64,000 bases of DNA from Clostridiales bacterium (GCA_012838805.1 DUON01000001.1:1-64000); one strand, 5' to 3'; shown: positions 45,395 through 55,513, numbered from the stretch's first letter. Notes: generated from the letters alone by a model not told the origin. Program-made: numbers and translations.

Positions 45395-46192
45395 ATGTAT
45401 CCAAAAATTATTGACATACACGCACATATCTACCCCCAACAGATTGCTCAAAAGGCAATAAGCAGTATCGGTGATTTTTATAATGTAAAAATGCAAAACG
45501 ACAAAGGCACCGCCTTAGACCTTATTGAGAGCGGCAGCGAAGTCAATGTGGAAAAGTATATTGTGCATTCGGTAGCCACTTCGGTAAACCAAGTGCCTAT
45601 CATAAATGATTTTCTTGCGAAAGAGGTTGAGGAGCACAAGGAACTTATCGCTTTCGCCACGCTTCACCCTGACATGACCCCGCTCAGTATTGAAAAAGAA
45701 ATCAAAAGAATAGTCTCAAAGGGCTTCAAAGGCATAAAGCTTCATCCCGATTTTCAAAGATTTGATATAGACGACCCAAGGGCAGATGTTATATACACCA
45801 TTGCAGAGGGCAACCTCCCTATCCTCTTTCATACAGGTGATGACCGTTTTGACTACTCCTCACCGGAAAGAATGGCAAGAACCGCTAAGAAGTTCCCCAA
45901 ACTTGTATGCATAGCCGCTCATTTCGGCGGATATACAAGGTGGAGTGAAATAGATGTGTATGACGGTATTGACAATATCTTTTTTGACACCTCCAGCTCG
46001 TTGTTCAAGCTTCCCGACCTTATGGCAAAAGATATCTTAAAGCATTTGGGATATGAAAGGTTCATGTTCGGATCGGATTTTCCCATGTGGGGGCATAAAA
46101 AGGAACTTGAAAGGCTGTTAAGCCTTGAACTGGGCGACAGCATTAATGAAGATATACTCTATAATAACGCCAAACGAATTCTGAAGATATAA
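45395..46192 (+). CDS. Amidohydrolase_2 (TIM-barrel metal-dependent hydrolase)
   Basis: 265 residues. Metal-dependent TIM-barrel hydrolase or decarboxylase family. Metal-site motifs: IDIHAHIYP (HxH, residues ~7-9), IKLHPDFQRF, ILFHTGDDRFDY (His), CIAAHFGGY (His) and FGSDFPMWGHKKE (Asp). No signal peptide. The C-terminal IYNNAKRIL-type end, here DILYNNAKRILKI, is typical of the family. It is a single-gene transcript with its own promoter and terminator. The substrate cannot be predicted. It is unrelated in motif order to the other amidohydrolase at 35256-36425. Confidence 0.87.
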   Translation: MYPKIIDIHAHIYPQQIAQKAISSIGDFYNVKMQNDKGTALDLIESGSEVNVEKYIVHSVATSVNQVPIINDFLAKEVEEHKELIAFATLHPDMTPLSIEKEIKRIVSKGFKGIKLHPDFQRFDIDDPRADVIYTIAEGNLPILFHTGDDRFDYSSPERMARTAKKFPKLVCIAAHFGGYTRWSEIDVYDGIDNIFFDTSSSLFKLPDLMAKDILKHLGYERFMFGSDFPMWGHKKELERLLSLELGDSINEDILYNNAKRILKI

Positions 46193-46197
46193 AAAAT

Positions 46198-46224
46198 AAA
46201 CCGCCAAATTGGCGGTTTTTTTTG
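46198..46224 (+). terminator. Terminator after the plus-strand amidohydrolase
   Basis: Stem AAACCGCCAA with TTGGCGGTTT (46198-46217) ending in a run of eight U. Starts 5 bases after the stop codon. Confidence 0.92.
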
Positions 46225-46252
46225 CTATATATGATTTTATATAAAAAAGCAA

Positions 46253-47329
46253 TCACAATTTTAGTTTCAGGTCGTCTTCCTTTATCCAATTGATTTTTCT
46301 AAGCAAAAGAGCCATCGCCCAGCTGACCAATGCAGGAATGACGAACATCAATAATACTATACCCGTTATCAGCATTCCCGTTGAGATATCGGTAGAGTAC
46401 TCAATCGTGCTAAATACTCCCACAAGTCCAGATGTTCCCATGCCTCCGCCCGTAGCACCTGTTTTGAGCTTAAATAAGGTGGTGGACATAGGTCCAACCA
46501 CAAGGCTCGCGACTGTGGGGGGGATGAGTATCCTTGGATTTTTCATAACATTGGGTATTTGAAGCATACTTGTACCCAGTCCTTGAGCCAAGAGTCCGGA
46601 AAAACCATTTTCTTTATAGCTCATAACCGCGAAACCCACCATATGTGCGGCGCAGCCTACTACCGCAGCTCCGCCCGCAAGGAGAATCTCCGCACTGTTG
46701 GAGTAAGGCAAGGCTATACTTATCCATATCGCCGCGCTTGATGTGGGCAGAGTAAGCAATATGCCCATAGCTGCTGCTATGACCATGCCCATAACAAAGG
46801 GATTCCATTTCATGGAGATTTCAATGCCTCTTGCAATCTTGTCGATAACCCAGTTCGCCGGCGGACAGATAGTGATACACACTACTGAAGTGACAATAAG
46901 CGCCGTCAAAGGCACAAGCACAATGTCAAGTTTTGTTTTTCCAGCGACAAAACGGCAAATCTCCACCGTAGCAAGCGAAGTCAAATACGCCCCAACTGGG
47001 TTGCCTATACCGACGGCTAAGGAAAAATTATTGATAAAGCCTAAAGCGTTGGCTCCTACCATACCGGAGACAATACAAGAGAATATGGTGAGCTTGTCGG
47101 CTTTCAGCATATAGGCTATGCCGGCACCGATACCCGCCCCCATCATGACTTTGGCTATGGCGGCGATTTTGACTATAAAGTTGCCGACCATATTGTTGCC
47201 AATAAGTTTTCCGATTTGTTCAAAAATTGTGCCAATAATTAAAGTGGCAAAAAGCCCCAAAGCCATTCCCGACAAAGCGTCTATGAACCACCTTTTCGCA
47301 AGTGCCTTGAATCTGATTTTTGTTTTCAT
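46253..47329 (-). CDS. PTS-type EIIC membrane protein (PTS_EIIC_2 group)
   Basis: 358 residues with about nine to ten hydrophobic segments. The start KALAKRWFIDALSGMALGLFATLIIGTIFEQIGKLIG, together with GAGIGAGIAYMLKADKLTIFSCIVSGMVGANALG, GNPVGAYLTSLATVEI, LTLPTSSAAIWISIALPYSNSA and GPMSTTLFKLKTGATGGGMGTSGLVG, matches the single-domain EIIC family found in many Clostridia. No IIA, IIB, HPr or EI gene is nearby, and such lone EIIC-like proteins may not be sugar phosphotransferases at all. Substrate unknown. It is on the same strand as the patatin gene, 17 bases downstream of it. Confidence 0.82.
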   Translation of the reverse strand: MKTKIRFKALAKRWFIDALSGMALGLFATLIIGTIFEQIGKLIGNNMVGNFIVKIAAIAKVMMGAGIGAGIAYMLKADKLTIFSCIVSGMVGANALGFINNFSLAVGIGNPVGAYLTSLATVEICRFVAGKTKLDIVLVPLTALIVTSVVCITICPPANWVIDKIARGIEISMKWNPFVMGMVIAAAMGILLTLPTSSAAIWISIALPYSNSAEILLAGGAAVVGCAAHMVGFAVMSYKENGFSGLLAQGLGTSMLQIPNVMKNPRILIPPTVASLVVGPMSTTLFKLKTGATGGGMGTSGLVGVFSTIEYSTDISTGMLITGIVLLMFVIPALVSWAMALLLRKINWIKEDDLKLKL

Positions 47330-47346
47330 ATTTTGTCTAAATCTCC

Positions 47347-48525
47347 TTATTTGTAATTTTTTATTAATGAGAAATATATATCGTCCGCCGCAGAGCCAAA
47401 AAAGATAGATTTCAGGTGTTCTGACCTTCTTTTTTCGCTGTTCTTCTTGTTATAATATTCTTTCAATCGGGATAAGAAATTATGTATATTATACAAAACA
47501 AACTTTTCTATGTCACTTTTTTTTGCATACTTTTCCAAAAAATAGATAAAAATTTCATAATCTCGAAAGATGTGCTTTAATTTCAATTCTTTTCTCAATA
47601 AAGAAAACACTCTTTTAAGAATTTCCGACTTTGGAGCGTCTTTTTCAAGGTCAAAAAGCTCTGCCCATTCTGAATAGATTTCTTCGTCAAGGCTTAAGAG
47701 AAAATCCTTGAAGTCAGAATCTTTCATATCATAAAAATAGTACTTTTCGCCTTTATGGTTTTCCAGCACCCTCAAAGCGTCGAAGTAGCCCATTTTTATA
47801 TTTTTTTCAATTGATTTGGAGTATACGCTCATAGTGCCACCAATATCGTCGGAAGGGATGATGTATGTAATTTTCACAGTATCGTCAACAACTCTCTGGT
47901 GGGGCATATTGCTTAAGGTTCTTATGGCGATTATTTCGTCATATCCTCTTCTTATCAACGGGTTTATGGGCAGATTGTCATAAGCTCCGCCGTCCAGATA
48001 TTTCTTGCCTTGAATGGGGTCTATCCTAAAAGCGGGGAAGTAAGCGCTTGCCATAATATAATCGTGCAGCATACCGTAGGGAATCTCTTCCTTAAAGATT
48101 TCCATAGGCATTCTGTCCGTAAGCGATACCGTGACAAGCCCGAAGTCCGTTTGTGACTCCCTGAGCGCGTCCTCGTCTATAAGCTCTTGCAAGAGTAGCT
48201 TTACTTTGTCGGTGGGGATTCCCCTGTTGAATATGACATCCTTGATTACTTTCAGCAGGTAGAAAACCGTTTTTCGGTCGTACTTTCTGTTGAAAAAATT
48301 TTGCAATTTTTCATCGTCAAAGTCGGAAAACTTGGAAGGAGCGACATTCTCCCAAAGCTCAAAACACTTCTCTTCAGCACCCTGAGCTATCATAGCGCCG
48401 TTTACTGCACCTATGGATGCCCCCATGACTCCGTCGAACTTATACCCTTTTTCGTATAAAACCTTGTAGGCTCCCGCATGATAAGAGCCTTTCGCACCGC
48501 CGCCCTCTAAGACAAGTCCTAACAT
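47347..48525 (-). CDS. Patatin-like phospholipase
   Basis: 392 residues. Serine-Asp dyad acyl hydrolase. The N-terminal oxyanion loop LVLEGGGAKGSYHAG (residues ~4-18), the nucleophile GASIGA (Ser37) and the Asp in YLDGGAYDNLP are all present. The last ~130 residues are Lys/Glu-rich helices with no recognised domain. No signal peptide, so it is probably cytoplasmic or membrane-peripheral. It lies between the beta-galactosidase and EIIC genes with 16-17-base gaps, suggesting a shared transcript. Lipid substrate unknown. Confidence 0.9.
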   Translation of the reverse strand: MLGLVLEGGGAKGSYHAGAYKVLYEKGYKFDGVMGASIGAVNGAMIAQGAEEKCFELWENVAPSKFSDFDDEKLQNFFNRKYDRKTVFYLLKVIKDVIFNRGIPTDKVKLLLQELIDEDALRESQTDFGLVTVSLTDRMPMEIFKEEIPYGMLHDYIMASAYFPAFRIDPIQGKKYLDGGAYDNLPINPLIRRGYDEIIAIRTLSNMPHQRVVDDTVKITYIIPSDDIGGTMSVYSKSIEKNIKMGYFDALRVLENHKGEKYYFYDMKDSDFKDFLLSLDEEIYSEWAELFDLEKDAPKSEILKRVFSLLRKELKLKHIFRDYEIFIYFLEKYAKKSDIEKFVLYNIHNFLSRLKEYYNKKNSEKRRSEHLKSIFFGSAADDIYFSLIKNYK

Positions 48526-48541
48526 CAGCGTTTCCTCGTAT

Positions 48542-51500
48542 TTATAGAATTAATCTAAAATCAAGAGTATGAGTTCTATTGGGCAAAAGCTTGTATCGCG
48601 GTTTTAACATGGCGATAGCGGGGACATCTCCGCCCACTCCCCTTTGTCCGCCGTCGATGTTGACAGTCAAATAATCCAATTCCTCAAGCTCGTGCAAGTG
48701 CTTGGCTTCGTCAAGCATTTGTTTGGTGTAGGGATGAACGCTGAACTCAAACGGCTTACCCTTGGCTAAGATTCTGATTTTCTCGCCGTCTTTTTTGGCG
48801 ACCTCCAAGTATCTGGTCTCGGTATGGTTACCGTTTTCTTGGGGCATTAGATAGTCGTGTATAAAGTCCTCCGCCTTGCCTTCGTGGACTTTGAGTAAAG
48901 CCGCGCTTTTTCTGTCGATATAGTTCTCAAAAGGACCTTTGCCATAGAATTTTATATTCTCAAAGCCCTTTCTTAAGCCGAAACTAAAGCCGTATCTCTC
49001 CATTTCGTAACGGCTGTTTACCTGCATATTTATGTCAATCGCATTGCCCGCTATAACATACTCTGTGAATAGCTTTTTCAAGCATCTCATCTTCCATTTT
49101 ATGCGAATGCGAACCACTCCGTCTTTCTCCTCGACATCAAAGTTCACAGGTCTTAGGGTCTTTGAAGCGTTTTTATATCTGAATGTTCCCAGTATCTTTT
49201 TTACTATCTTGATATCCACCGAAGCCATTCTGTCATTGTCTATGGTGGCACGCCAGAAGTTGGGGACAATCGGAGTCTTTAATAGTTCCTCGCCGTCTTT
49301 GTTTATGCTGATAATTGAGCCCGTCTTTTTTTCCACAATAATGCGCAAACCGTCTCCTTCCGCCACTATCTCCCATTGTGACTCTTGGCAAGACAAACCG
49401 CCTTTCAAGTCTTCAAGCTTAAAATTCGCCTGCGTCAGCATAAACTGGTCATACGCTACAATATGACCTTTGGGCAAACACCCTTTTTCTTCTTTAAGGT
49501 ACATTTGAGCTATGATTGAGAGCTCCTTGCCTTCAATTGCGCTGATATTGGTTTTGATTTCCGCAATCTCGCCAGGAGGGTTTTGGGGAATGGTATATTC
49601 CCTTTCTTGCCTCTTCTCTCCGTCGTCAAGCACTATCAGCCTTAAGCCAAATTCGGATATGTCGGTAAAAAGATACCTGTTCTTTATTTTCAATATTTTG
49701 TTTTCATAAGAAAAATCGACTTGCTGATATTGCCTTTTGACTTCGTATAATGAGGGATTCGGGGTTCTGTCCGCTCTGAATATACCGTTAAAGGCAAAGT
49801 TTCCGGAATTGGGCTTGTCGCCAAAATCGCCGCCATAACGCCATTCTTGATAGCCTTTGGGGTTGTTGTATAATATCGCTTGGTCTGCAAAGTCCCAAAT
49901 AAATCCGCCCGAAAGTCTATCGTATTTCTTAAACTGTTCCCAATAGTCGGCGAAGTTCCCTAAGCTGTTCCCCATAGCGTGGGAGTATTCGCATTGTATA
50001 AAGGGAAGGTTTTTGTATTTTTCGGGGGAGTAGAATGCTCCGAACGGATTCCAAAGCGCAATACAATGAATAATAGGCTTGTTTTCACCAATCAATGGCA
50101 TCTTTTCCAGCTTGGCGTACATCTCGCTCAAAACATCACTGACCTTGCCCGATGTGTCGGGTTCGTAATGTATAAAACGCGTGGTATCAATAGCCAAGAC
50201 TGCCTGTCTCATAGCGAAAAATGCCTTTCCAAAGCCCGCTTCGTTGCCCAGCGACCAGCTGACGATACAAGGGTGGTTCTTCAAGGTATTGACCATATTA
50301 TTGAGGCGATAAATACAATGCTCCGTCCACAGTTTGCTGTTTCTGGGAATCATAAACGCAAGTCCGTGCGTTTCAAGGTTGTTTTCCGCCATGACCAGTA
50401 TACCCATTTCGTCGCATAGTTCATAAAACACCCTGCTATTGGGATAATGGCTGTTTCTTATGGCGGTGATATTGTTTTTAAGGCAAAGCTCCAAATCCCG
50501 CCTTATCAGCTCTTTGGGTACTGCATGTCCGTATTCGGGGTGGAACTCGTGTCTATTGACTCCAGTGAACTTTATGGGCTTGCCGTTTAATAGTATGAAA
50601 GGACCTTTGCCGTCTTTATGCTTTTCTATGCGAATCTCCCTAAAGCCGAAGTTATGCCGTCTAAAATCTAATAGGTGGTCTTTTTGATAGAGCTTGACTT
50701 CAAAACTATATAAATATGGGTTTTCATGAGACCAAAGTTTTATGCCGTCCAAGTCCTTTTTGACTTCTATATATTGTTTGTGTTCTTTTGAGAGGACTTC
50801 CACACTGAGCTTGTCCGTAAGGACAACCTCGCCGTCCTTATCTTTTAAGGCGTATTCCAGCGTCAGATTGTCAAGAATCTTGCCTTTTGAGGCGACCTCT
50901 ATCGTGGCAAGGAATTTTGCGGATTTATAGTCGTTATAGAGAGAACTTCTTGTGAAAAAGTCGGCTATCTCTACCTTTGGCTTCTCTATCAAGGTGACAT
51001 CTCTGAATATTCCCGACAGCCGCCACATGTCTTGGTCTTCAAGGTAGCTTCCCGTACAGTAGCGATATACGGTGACGGCAAGCTTGTTCTCGCCTTCTTT
51101 TACAAACTGGGTGATATCATATTCCTGCTCGTCGAAAGTATCTTCAGAGTAACCCACAAATTCGCCGTTGACATATACTTCACCAGCCGAATTGATTCCG
51201 CCAAAATTTATAAAGAAGTTTTTGTCTTTGATATCTTTCAAATCAAAGAAAGTCACATAACAGCCTACCGAATTCTTATTGGGCTTGATGTAAGGAACTC
51301 TAAAAAGGTTCTTGGCTGTGATAGCGTAAGGATAAACAATATTCGTATATATAGGCGTGTCAAAACCCTCTATCTGCCAATTGGAGGGGACTTTGATTTG
51401 GGAGAAATCTTTAAGGTCATAGCCTACTTCTTGATAGCCTTTTGGTATCTCGTAAACATTCTCGCAGAACTTAAATTTCCAAATTCCGTTCAAAACCTTA

Positions 51501-51598
51501 GTTTTGGGTATATAATCTTCGCTCAATGGGTACTTAGACGCATATCTTTTGATTGAATTGATGTTATAAATTCTCTTATCGTTCCAAAATTGAGACAT
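48542..51598 (-). CDS. lacZ: Beta-galactosidase, GH2 family (LacZ type)
   Basis: 1018 residues from ATG at 51598, chosen because TAGGAGAG lies five bases upstream; the frame opens 23 codons earlier without support. Hydrolyses lactose and other beta-galactosides. The order is sugar-binding domain (YASKYPLSEDYIP, VPSNWQIEGFDTPIYTN), Ig-like domain, TIM barrel, a second Ig-like domain and the C-terminal beta-sandwich (Bgal_small_N). Catalytic Glu residues are in SLGNEAGFG (acid/base, near 450) and IQCEYSHAMGNS (nucleophile, near 536). GVNRHEFHPEYGHAV is the usual metal/substrate segment. No signal peptide. Probably first gene of a unit with the patatin and EIIC genes. Confidence 0.95.
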   Translation of the reverse strand: MSQFWNDKRIYNINSIKRYASKYPLSEDYIPKTKVLNGIWKFKFCENVYEIPKGYQEVGYDLKDFSQIKVPSNWQIEGFDTPIYTNIVYPYAITAKNLFRVPYIKPNKNSVGCYVTFFDLKDIKDKNFFINFGGINSAGEVYVNGEFVGYSEDTFDEQEYDITQFVKEGENKLAVTVYRYCTGSYLEDQDMWRLSGIFRDVTLIEKPKVEIADFFTRSSLYNDYKSAKFLATIEVASKGKILDNLTLEYALKDKDGEVVLTDKLSVEVLSKEHKQYIEVKKDLDGIKLWSHENPYLYSFEVKLYQKDHLLDFRRHNFGFREIRIEKHKDGKGPFILLNGKPIKFTGVNRHEFHPEYGHAVPKELIRRDLELCLKNNITAIRNSHYPNSRVFYELCDEMGILVMAENNLETHGLAFMIPRNSKLWTEHCIYRLNNMVNTLKNHPCIVSWSLGNEAGFGKAFFAMRQAVLAIDTTRFIHYEPDTSGKVSDVLSEMYAKLEKMPLIGENKPIIHCIALWNPFGAFYSPEKYKNLPFIQCEYSHAMGNSLGNFADYWEQFKKYDRLSGGFIWDFADQAILYNNPKGYQEWRYGGDFGDKPNSGNFAFNGIFRADRTPNPSLYEVKRQYQQVDFSYENKILKIKNRYLFTDISEFGLRLIVLDDGEKRQEREYTIPQNPPGEIAEIKTNISAIEGKELSIIAQMYLKEEKGCLPKGHIVAYDQFMLTQANFKLEDLKGGLSCQESQWEIVAEGDGLRIIVEKKTGSIISINKDGEELLKTPIVPNFWRATIDNDRMASVDIKIVKKILGTFRYKNASKTLRPVNFDVEEKDGVVRIRIKWKMRCLKKLFTEYVIAGNAIDINMQVNSRYEMERYGFSFGLRKGFENIKFYGKGPFENYIDRKSAALLKVHEGKAEDFIHDYLMPQENGNHTETRYLEVAKKDGEKIRILAKGKPFEFSVHPYTKQMLDEAKHLHELEELDYLTVNIDGGQRGVGGDVPAIAMLKPRYKLLPNRTHTLDFRLIL

Positions 51599-51711
51599 AA
51601 TCTCTCCTAACCTTTTATTGTTTTTTTCAGTATAGCATATAGGTAATTTGTTTTCAATATAAAACACCTTACTTCGTCATACAATTGCATAAAATAAATA
51701 AAATATTCTAT

Positions 51712-52653
51712 ATGAGTGTCATAATACTATATTTCCTCGGCGGAATAGGGCTTTTTCTCTTTGGAATAACACTTCTAAGCAACAATGTCATTGAGGTAGG
51801 AGGCAATCTTTTTAAGTACAGGCTCAATAAGATATTGGCAAATCCCTTATATGCCACGGGTTTGGGGCTTAGCGTCACGGTCATTATACAAAGCTCCTCG
51901 GCAACCAATAGTTTTACAGTTAGGCTTGCCGATAAGGGGCTTTTGGATACCGAATCTTCATATTATATTGTTATGGGCGCAAATATCGGCACAACCATTA
52001 CGGCGTATCTTGCAGTCTTAGCCAAACTGAACTTTACCTATCTCATAGCAGCCATACTCTTTCCCGCTGCGGTTATATTCATGACTACAAAAAACTATAA
52101 GTTAAAAAATTACTCTAAGATCTTGAGCTGTCTTTCCCTTGTGTTCATTGGGCTTATTATTGTCAAAGATTCGCTAACGCCTTTACATGACACCATTTAT
52201 AATTTTCTTTCCTCTAACGACAGACCTTTGATGTTGTTCTTATTTTCTCTTTTGATTACGATAATCTTTCAAAGCTCTTCTTTGACAAGCGTTTTGCTGG
52301 TGACCATGGCGGGACTGAACATCATCAGTATTCAGTCCGCTCTTTTAATGGTCATGGCAATAAATATAGGCACCTGTTTTAGCGTGCTGCTTGCAGGAAT
52401 CGGATGTTCCTTGAAAGGGTGGAGCGTGGCTATTTTTCATCTATTGTTTAATGTTATTGGCACATTTCTGCATTTGTTTTTGCTATACAGTGGCTTGCTG
52501 GACTTTATTATTAATGCACGCATTCCAGCGGATACAAAAATAGCGCTGTATCATACCTTTTTCAATGCGACCACAACGCTATTTGTCTTTTATTTTATAC
52601 CGCAGATAAGCTCTATCATTAATAAAATTATTAAGAAAAGGGCAAGAACTTAA
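51712..52653 (+). CDS. Na/phosphate-cotransporter family membrane protein
   Basis: 313 residues from ATG at 51712; an upstream TTG at 51685 is possible, and neither has a ribosome site. Members carry out sodium-driven phosphate uptake. Two copies of the PF02690-type repeat are visible: GLSVTVIIQSSSATNSFTVRLADKG with MGANIGTTITAYLA, and LLITIIFQSSSLTSVLLVTMAGLN with MAINIGTCFSVLLAG. The QSSS and NIGT pairs are the family core. About eight membrane helices. It lacks the C-terminal PhoU-like domain of longer members. Its stop is 8 bases from the convergent gatB stop. Confidence 0.87.
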   Translation: MSVIILYFLGGIGLFLFGITLLSNNVIEVGGNLFKYRLNKILANPLYATGLGLSVTVIIQSSSATNSFTVRLADKGLLDTESSYYIVMGANIGTTITAYLAVLAKLNFTYLIAAILFPAAVIFMTTKNYKLKNYSKILSCLSLVFIGLIIVKDSLTPLHDTIYNFLSSNDRPLMLFLFSLLITIIFQSSSLTSVLLVTMAGLNIISIQSALLMVMAINIGTCFSVLLAGIGCSLKGWSVAIFHLLFNVIGTFLHLFLLYSGLLDFIINARIPADTKIALYHTFFNATTTLFVFYFIPQISSIINKIIKKRART

Positions 52654-52661
52654 AAAAACTC

Positions 52662-54077
52662 CTATCCTTTCAAAGCCTTTAAGAGCTCTTCCCTGACAAG
52701 GTCGGGGCTTGCCGATTTGCCGACTTGCCGCATTACTTGTCCCATTAAGAAACCAAACACCTTTTCAACACCCTCACGGTATTGGCTGACTGCCTTGGAA
52801 TTGGTTTCTATGGCTGCCCTAACCGCCTCTTGCACCCCTTCCACATCTCTAACGGTAAGGAGATTGTTTTCTTTAGCGATGATTTCGGGGTCCTTTCCGC
52901 TGTCGAACATAAGCCATAGAATCTTTTTTTGTGCCGCCTTGGTTATCTTGTCTTCGTCAAGCATCTTTACCAGCTTGACAAACTGTTCGGGGGAGAATTT
53001 GAACTCACCCTCATATCCTTTGTCGTTTATTATCCTAAAGAGCTCGACTACGAATAGGCTTGCCGCTCCTCGATAGTTGTCAAGGTATTTTGCCGTCTCG
53101 TTGAAGAAGTCGCTGTATTCCTTTTGGGTGAGGATAAGGTCAGCGTCCGCCTCGGGTATTCCATAATCTTCTACATATATCTTTTTTCTCTCCGCGGGCA
53201 TGGCGGGAATACTTTCCTTAATTTCCAAGATTTTGGTCTTGTCAATCAATACCGCGGGAATGTCGGGGTCGGGGAAGTACCTATAATCGTCAGCTTCTTC
53301 CTTGCTTCTCATTGAGACGGTCTTGCCGTTGCTGTCATTAAAACGTCTGGTTTCCTGTTTTACCTTTGCGCCTCTATCTAAAATATCACTTTGCCGCTTT
53401 ATCTCATAATCAACCGCTCTGACTATGCTTTTGAATGAGTTCAGGTTCTTTATCTCGGCTCTTGTGCCGAATTCCTTTGCGCCCTTGGGCTTTAAGGATA
53501 TATTGACATCGCACCTTAAAGAGCCCTCTTCCATTTTTGCGTCGCACACTCCCGCATATCTGAGTCTTGCCACAACCTCTTCGGTAAACGCCCTCGCCTC
53601 TTCACCGCTTGTGATATCAGGCTCGGTGACTATTTCTATCAATGGTACGGAACTTCTGTTGTAGTCGGCAAGGCTTATGCCTTGAATATCGTCATGTATA
53701 AGCTTTCCCGCATCTTCTTCCAGATGTATCCTGTTTATTCTAATCTTCTTTCCGTTAATCTCCACAAAGCCGTTCTCACATATTGGAAAATAAAATTGCG
53801 AAATCTGATAGGCTTTTGGCAAATCGGGATAAAAATAGTTCTTCCTATCAAAGGCGCTGTATTCGTTTATGTGACAATTCAAACAAAGCCCAGCAATCAC
53901 CGCATATTTTATGGCGGCTTGGTTAAGTACGGGAAGCGCTCCGGGCAAAGCGACGCATTTGGGACAGCAGCGGGTGTTGGGCTCGCCGCCAAATTGCTGA
54001 GCGCATTCGCAAAATATCTTTGACTGAGTAGAGAGTTCGGCGTGTATCTCCAATCCTATGACCACATCGTACTTCAT
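52662..54077 (-). CDS. gatB: Asp-tRNA(Asn)/Glu-tRNA(Gln) amidotransferase subunit B
   Basis: 471 residues. Binds the mischarged tRNA and activates its carboxyl for amidation by ammonia from GatA. VIGLEIHAELSTQSKIFC at the N-terminus, CPKCVALPGALPVLN, DRKNYFYPDLPKAYQISQF, IHLEEDAGKLIHD and PLIEIVTEPDI are family hallmarks. The YqeY-type tail ends VGKSASPDLVREELLKAL. Its ATG overlaps the gatA TGA (ATGA). Last gene of gatCAB. Confidence 0.97.
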   Translation of the reverse strand: MKYDVVIGLEIHAELSTQSKIFCECAQQFGGEPNTRCCPKCVALPGALPVLNQAAIKYAVIAGLCLNCHINEYSAFDRKNYFYPDLPKAYQISQFYFPICENGFVEINGKKIRINRIHLEEDAGKLIHDDIQGISLADYNRSSVPLIEIVTEPDITSGEEARAFTEEVVARLRYAGVCDAKMEEGSLRCDVNISLKPKGAKEFGTRAEIKNLNSFKSIVRAVDYEIKRQSDILDRGAKVKQETRRFNDSNGKTVSMRSKEEADDYRYFPDPDIPAVLIDKTKILEIKESIPAMPAERKKIYVEDYGIPEADADLILTQKEYSDFFNETAKYLDNYRGAASLFVVELFRIINDKGYEGEFKFSPEQFVKLVKMLDEDKITKAAQKKILWLMFDSGKDPEIIAKENNLLTVRDVEGVQEAVRAAIETNSKAVSQYREGVEKVFGFLMGQVMRQVGKSASPDLVREELLKALKG

Positions 54078-55513
54078 TGTCTTATACTCCTGTATATTTT
54101 TTCAAAAGCCGCACATGCCGCCACAAGCTGTCTTTCCTCGAACTCGTTCGCTGTGATTTGAAAAGCTACGGGCATGCCGTTTTCGTTTTTTCCGCAAGGG
54201 GTTGTTATCGCCGGAAGCCCCGCTATGTTGGCGGTGACGGTGCAGATATCCGACATATAGAGCCTCACGGGGTCGTTTATGTTGTCGCCTAATCTAAACG
54301 CGCCTGTGAGAGTGGTTGGCGAAATGATAAAATCACATTCCTTAAATATGGCGTTGTACTCGTTCTTTATCATGGCACGAACCAATATGGCTTTTTTGTA
54401 ATAGGCGTCATAGTTTCCGCTGGTCAGTCCGTAGATTCCAAAAAGTATTCGTCTCTTAACTTCCGTTCCAAAGCCTTCGGCTCGTGTGTGCTTGACATTG
54501 TCATGATAGGTATCGCCCTTTTCACTTCTATATCCGTATTGTATGCCGTCAAATTTTGCCAGGTTTGAGGACGCTTCAGCTGAAGATATCAGATAATAAG
54601 CGCTGACGGCGTATTTTAAGCTCTTAAAAGATACTTCTTTTATCACACATCCCATTTTTTTATATTCTTCTATCGCATTAAGGACGGCTTCTTTGACCTT
54701 GGGGCTTATTCCCATTTCAAAGAATTCCATAGGCACTCCAATCACCTTGCCCTCAAGGCTTTTTCCTATGTCCGCCGTAAAATCTACAACGGGCTTTTCT
54801 GATGAAGTCATATCGTTATTGTCCCTGCCTGCAATAGTGTTGAGGATAAGAGCGCAATCCTCGGCGGTTTTCGCGATAGGTCCCACTTGGTCCAAAGAGG
54901 ACGCAAACGCCACCACGCCATATCTTGACACCCGTCCGTAAGTGGGCTTAAGCCCGGTGACTCCGCAAAAAGCCGCAGGTTGTCTTATTGAGCCACCAGT
55001 ATCAGTTCCCAAAGCCGCACACGCCATATGAGCAGCCACACACGCTGCACTTCCGCCCGACGAACCGCCCGACACATAATTTGTATTAAGGGGATTCTTT
55101 ACCGCACCGTAATATGATGTCTCGTTTGTGTTGCCCATAGCGAATTCGTCCATATTGGCTTTGCCAATGATTATCGCTCCAGCCGCCTTTAGCTTTTGAA
55201 TAACCGTCGCTTCAAATTCGGGATAGTAGTTATAAAGCATTTTGGAAGCACAGCTTGTCAATATGCCCTTTGTGGATATGTTGTCTTTTATTGCAAGCGG
55301 TATGCCAGTAAGGGCACCTGCCTTGCCCTCGTCTATCATCTTTTGCGCTTGAACTGCTTGTTCATAAGCTTCTTTTTCGGTGACTGTAATCAGTGCATTG
55401 AGTTCCTTATTTTTTTCTTTTATGGTCTTAAAGTATTCGTCCAAGACCTCTTTGACCGTCAAGTGTTTTTGGTCAAGCTTTTGTCTTAGGTCCTTTATCG
55501 TGTAGTTCATCAT
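54074..55513 (-). CDS. gatA: Asp-tRNA(Asn)/Glu-tRNA(Gln) amidotransferase subunit A
   Basis: 479 residues. Glutaminase of the amidase-signature family, supplying ammonia to GatB. The catalytic triad Ser-cisSer-Lys is visible: IPLAIKDNIS (Lys), VSGGSSGGSAACVAA, and GTDTGGSIRQPAAFCG with the nucleophile Ser region. Two ATGs are adjacent (55513 and 55510); the first overlaps the gatC stop by four bases. Middle gene of gatCAB. Confidence 0.97.
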   Translation of the reverse strand: MMNYTIKDLRQKLDQKHLTVKEVLDEYFKTIKEKNKELNALITVTEKEAYEQAVQAQKMIDEGKAGALTGIPLAIKDNISTKGILTSCASKMLYNYYPEFEATVIQKLKAAGAIIIGKANMDEFAMGNTNETSYYGAVKNPLNTNYVSGGSSGGSAACVAAHMACAALGTDTGGSIRQPAAFCGVTGLKPTYGRVSRYGVVAFASSLDQVGPIAKTAEDCALILNTIAGRDNNDMTSSEKPVVDFTADIGKSLEGKVIGVPMEFFEMGISPKVKEAVLNAIEEYKKMGCVIKEVSFKSLKYAVSAYYLISSAEASSNLAKFDGIQYGYRSEKGDTYHDNVKHTRAEGFGTEVKRRILFGIYGLTSGNYDAYYKKAILVRAMIKNEYNAIFKECDFIISPTTLTGAFRLGDNINDPVRLYMSDICTVTANIAGLPAITTPCGKNENGMPVAFQITANEFEERQLVAACAAFEKIYRSIRQ

